A stretch of 64,000 nucleotides of DNA, taken from assembly GCF_034931045.1 (NCBI RefSeq), contig NZ_JAYGHH010000017.1:19499-83498 (forward strand), in the 5' to 3' direction. The notes below the pieces were generated by a model. That model made no database searches and was not told the origin of the DNA. It saw nothing but the letters and a program-made list of their open reading frames with translations. Below are positions 63,031-64,000 of the stretch, piece after piece; position 1 is the stretch's first letter; the number at the start of each line of letters is the position of its first letter. Made by a program: the position numbers and the translations under genes. Source of the stretch: Nodularia sp034931045 (GTDB taxonomy: Bacteria > Cyanobacteriota > Cyanobacteriia > Cyanobacteriales > Nostocaceae).

Positions 63031-63458
63031 AAGATTACATCCCAAAACAACATCAAGGAAATGAACATTAACATCATTCCTGCTGATTTTTCTACAATTT
63101 TGGGACTGAGGCGATTAGCCATCCAACCACCCAGAAGCACACCTAACAGGCTGGTAGTAATTAGTGCCGCCCCAGATCCAATAAACACTACCCACGGTGC
63201 ATGAGATTCTGCACTCATTAATAAGGTGGATAGCTGAGTTTTATCGCCTATTTCTGCGAGAAATATAGTAATGAAAGTGGTAGCAAAAATGGCCGCTACT
63301 GATTCCTGCTTTTTTTGACTATCGGTAACTACAGGCTGAAGCGGCTCGATGATTGCAACTGTTACATTAGATTCGTCACAGTCTTTTATTTTTAGTTGGT
63401 TTTTAGTCTCAGATGTGACAGAAACCGTTACAGGTACAGAGTCAAGATTCACAGGCAA
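63021..63458 (-). CDS. Half-size Gdt1/TMEM165 (UPF0016) cation exporter, subunit 1
   Basis: The 145-aa protein has a hydrophilic N-terminal extension of about 50 residues followed by one UPF0016 repeat. It carries EIGDKTQLSTLLM (about residues 69-81) and three membrane helices. The extension (rich in Val, Thr, Glu) is not part of the transport domain. It is the first gene of the pair, and the stop overlaps the repeat tract. Transcription from the 63459-63834 gap is likely. I looked for a yybP-ykoY manganese riboswitch there and found none. Confidence 0.88.
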   Translation of the reverse strand: MPVNLDSVPVTVSVTSETKNQLKIKDCDESNVTVAIIEPLQPVVTDSQKKQESVAAIFATTFITIFLAEIGDKTQLSTLLMSAESHAPWVVFIGSGAALITTSLLGVLLGGWMANRLSPKIVEKSAGMMLMFISLMLFWDVIFNS

Positions 63459-63834
63459 TAGCTCTAGTTGCTAAATGGCTTTCATATTTATCTCATTTTC
63501 TCAGATTGTGTCCATAAATTGCAACCCCATTGCTTAAAATGCTATGTGTAAGGACTCGTAAAGCCTGACGCTGAGAACGGTAGCGAGTGCCGAGTATAAA
63601 GCCAGTAGGGGCTGGTTGATTAAAATTATTATTGGTAATTGAGCATATCTGTCATAGCTTGCGTGGCGTAGCCATACCAGCCCCACATCAAGGTTTTGAG
63701 CTATCGCACACAAACTATCACCACCCTTGACGACTGAATATTAATAGCAGTATTACCAACTCAGAATAATCATCTGGACTAATGAAATCCACTTGTATAT
63801 CTGACAAGAATGTATACTTCCTACAGAATTGCTA
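63459..63834. other. Intergenic region with MITE-like copy 2
   Basis: There are 376 bp between the exporter pair and psaJ. Apart from the hairpin element (63605-63686) I see a fragment of a dispersed repeat (GACGCTGAGAACGGTAGCGA, 63567-63586) and no gene. Confidence 0.5.
63605..63686. repeat. MITE-like hairpin element, copy 2
   Basis: GTAGGGGCTGGT (63605-63616) pairs with ACCAGCCCCAC (63676-63686). The interior matches 16809-16892. Relative to copy 1, a G-C pair in the stem has become T-A on both arms. Confidence 0.75.
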
Positions 63835-63984
63835 TTATGGCATAGGATGAAAGAGAAGGTCAGGGAAAATGTAATTAAAAATCGCCCAAGTAGAGAATGC
63901 AACTATAACTGAAGCAACGGCAAGAACAGGCGCAGTGGAAAGATATTGAAGAAAATATTCTTTTTGCTGATTTGGTTTCGGCAT
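63835..63984 (-). CDS. psaJ: Photosystem I reaction centre subunit IX (PsaJ)
   Basis: The 49-aa protein begins MPKPNQQKEYFLQYLSTAPV and has one membrane helix (residues 17-39). It ends NYIFPDLLFHPMP, matching the PsaJ hallmark FPDLLFHP. PsaJ is a small PSI subunit that contacts PsaF and binds chlorophyll and carotenoid. It is found by eye; the frame is short. The usual partner psaF would be expected immediately upstream, beyond the right edge of the window. The ATG is 17 bp from the window end, so the ribosome binding site may be partly cut off. Confidence 0.9.
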   Translation of the reverse strand: MPKPNQQKEYFLQYLSTAPVLAVASVIVAFSTWAIFNYIFPDLLFHPMP

Positions 63985-64000
63985 ATAATTATTTTTTATA

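Noticed and set aside
63459..63834. Manganese (yybP-ykoY) riboswitch upstream of the half exporters
   Set aside because: I looked for the conserved core and saw no match. The region holds dispersed repeats instead.

Overview
The window looks like a draft chromosomal contig or scaffold of a filamentous, probably heterocyst-forming cyanobacterium (Nostoc/Anabaena type). The evidence is many GCGATCGC (HIP1-type) octamers, tandem heptamer repeats (AATTACG, CTAAACT, ATTCAAA), a photosystem I psaJ gene at the right edge, cyanobacterial genes (Ftn2/ZipN, SipA, a PirA-like peptide with an NtcA box, DUF4912, DUF2301), and very large hybrid signalling proteins. Five runs of N mark assembly gaps. Two of them split real genes (a giant kinase and a CheB-type methylesterase), and one falls inside a repeat.

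Layout. 1-16 kb is mostly housekeeping: two unknown envelope proteins, tRNA-Lys, aldose epimerase, PDH E1-alpha (pdhA), the division protein Ftn2, a DUF4912 protein, a SAM-hydrolase-family enzyme, a 52-aa PirA-like regulator behind a perfect NtcA site, an AvaK/PRC-barrel stress protein, an SLH protein and aspS. 16-25 kb holds two methyltransferases, a coupled glycosyltransferase/sugar-binding lipoprotein pair, dnaK and murF.

25-35 kb is the most striking block: nine collinear genes that read as a type IV secretion (mating-pair-formation) apparatus. They are VirB2-like, VirB3-like, VirB4 ATPase, VirB5-like, VirB6-like, two tandem VirB8-like paralogues, VirB10-like and VirB9-like. No relaxase, coupling protein, VirB11 or integrase is visible. 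Most of the block lies between two inverted copies of a heptamer/hairpin repeat. It fits the cyanobacterial MPF_C class but looks like an orphan secretion module.

35-54 kb is signalling: an OmpR-type two-component pair, a Ser/Thr kinase-AAA-GAF-histidine kinase giant, a hybrid histidine kinase, CheR-PAS and CheB proteins that probably form one non-motility pathway, then a cysteine-desulfurase-like enzyme, a deaminase remnant broken by an IS630-type fragment, RidA, and a NarL/DesK-type two-component pair beside a Spy-like periplasmic protein. 54-64 kb holds a Coq4-like protein, SipA, an atypical PrxQ, an alpha/beta hydrolase, a CHAT-TPR membrane protein, a glycosyltransferase, two half-size Gdt1/TMEM165 cation exporters and psaJ.

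Intergenic DNA carries several families of small palindromic or MITE-like repeats. One pair of copies has base changes in both hairpin arms that keep the pairing.
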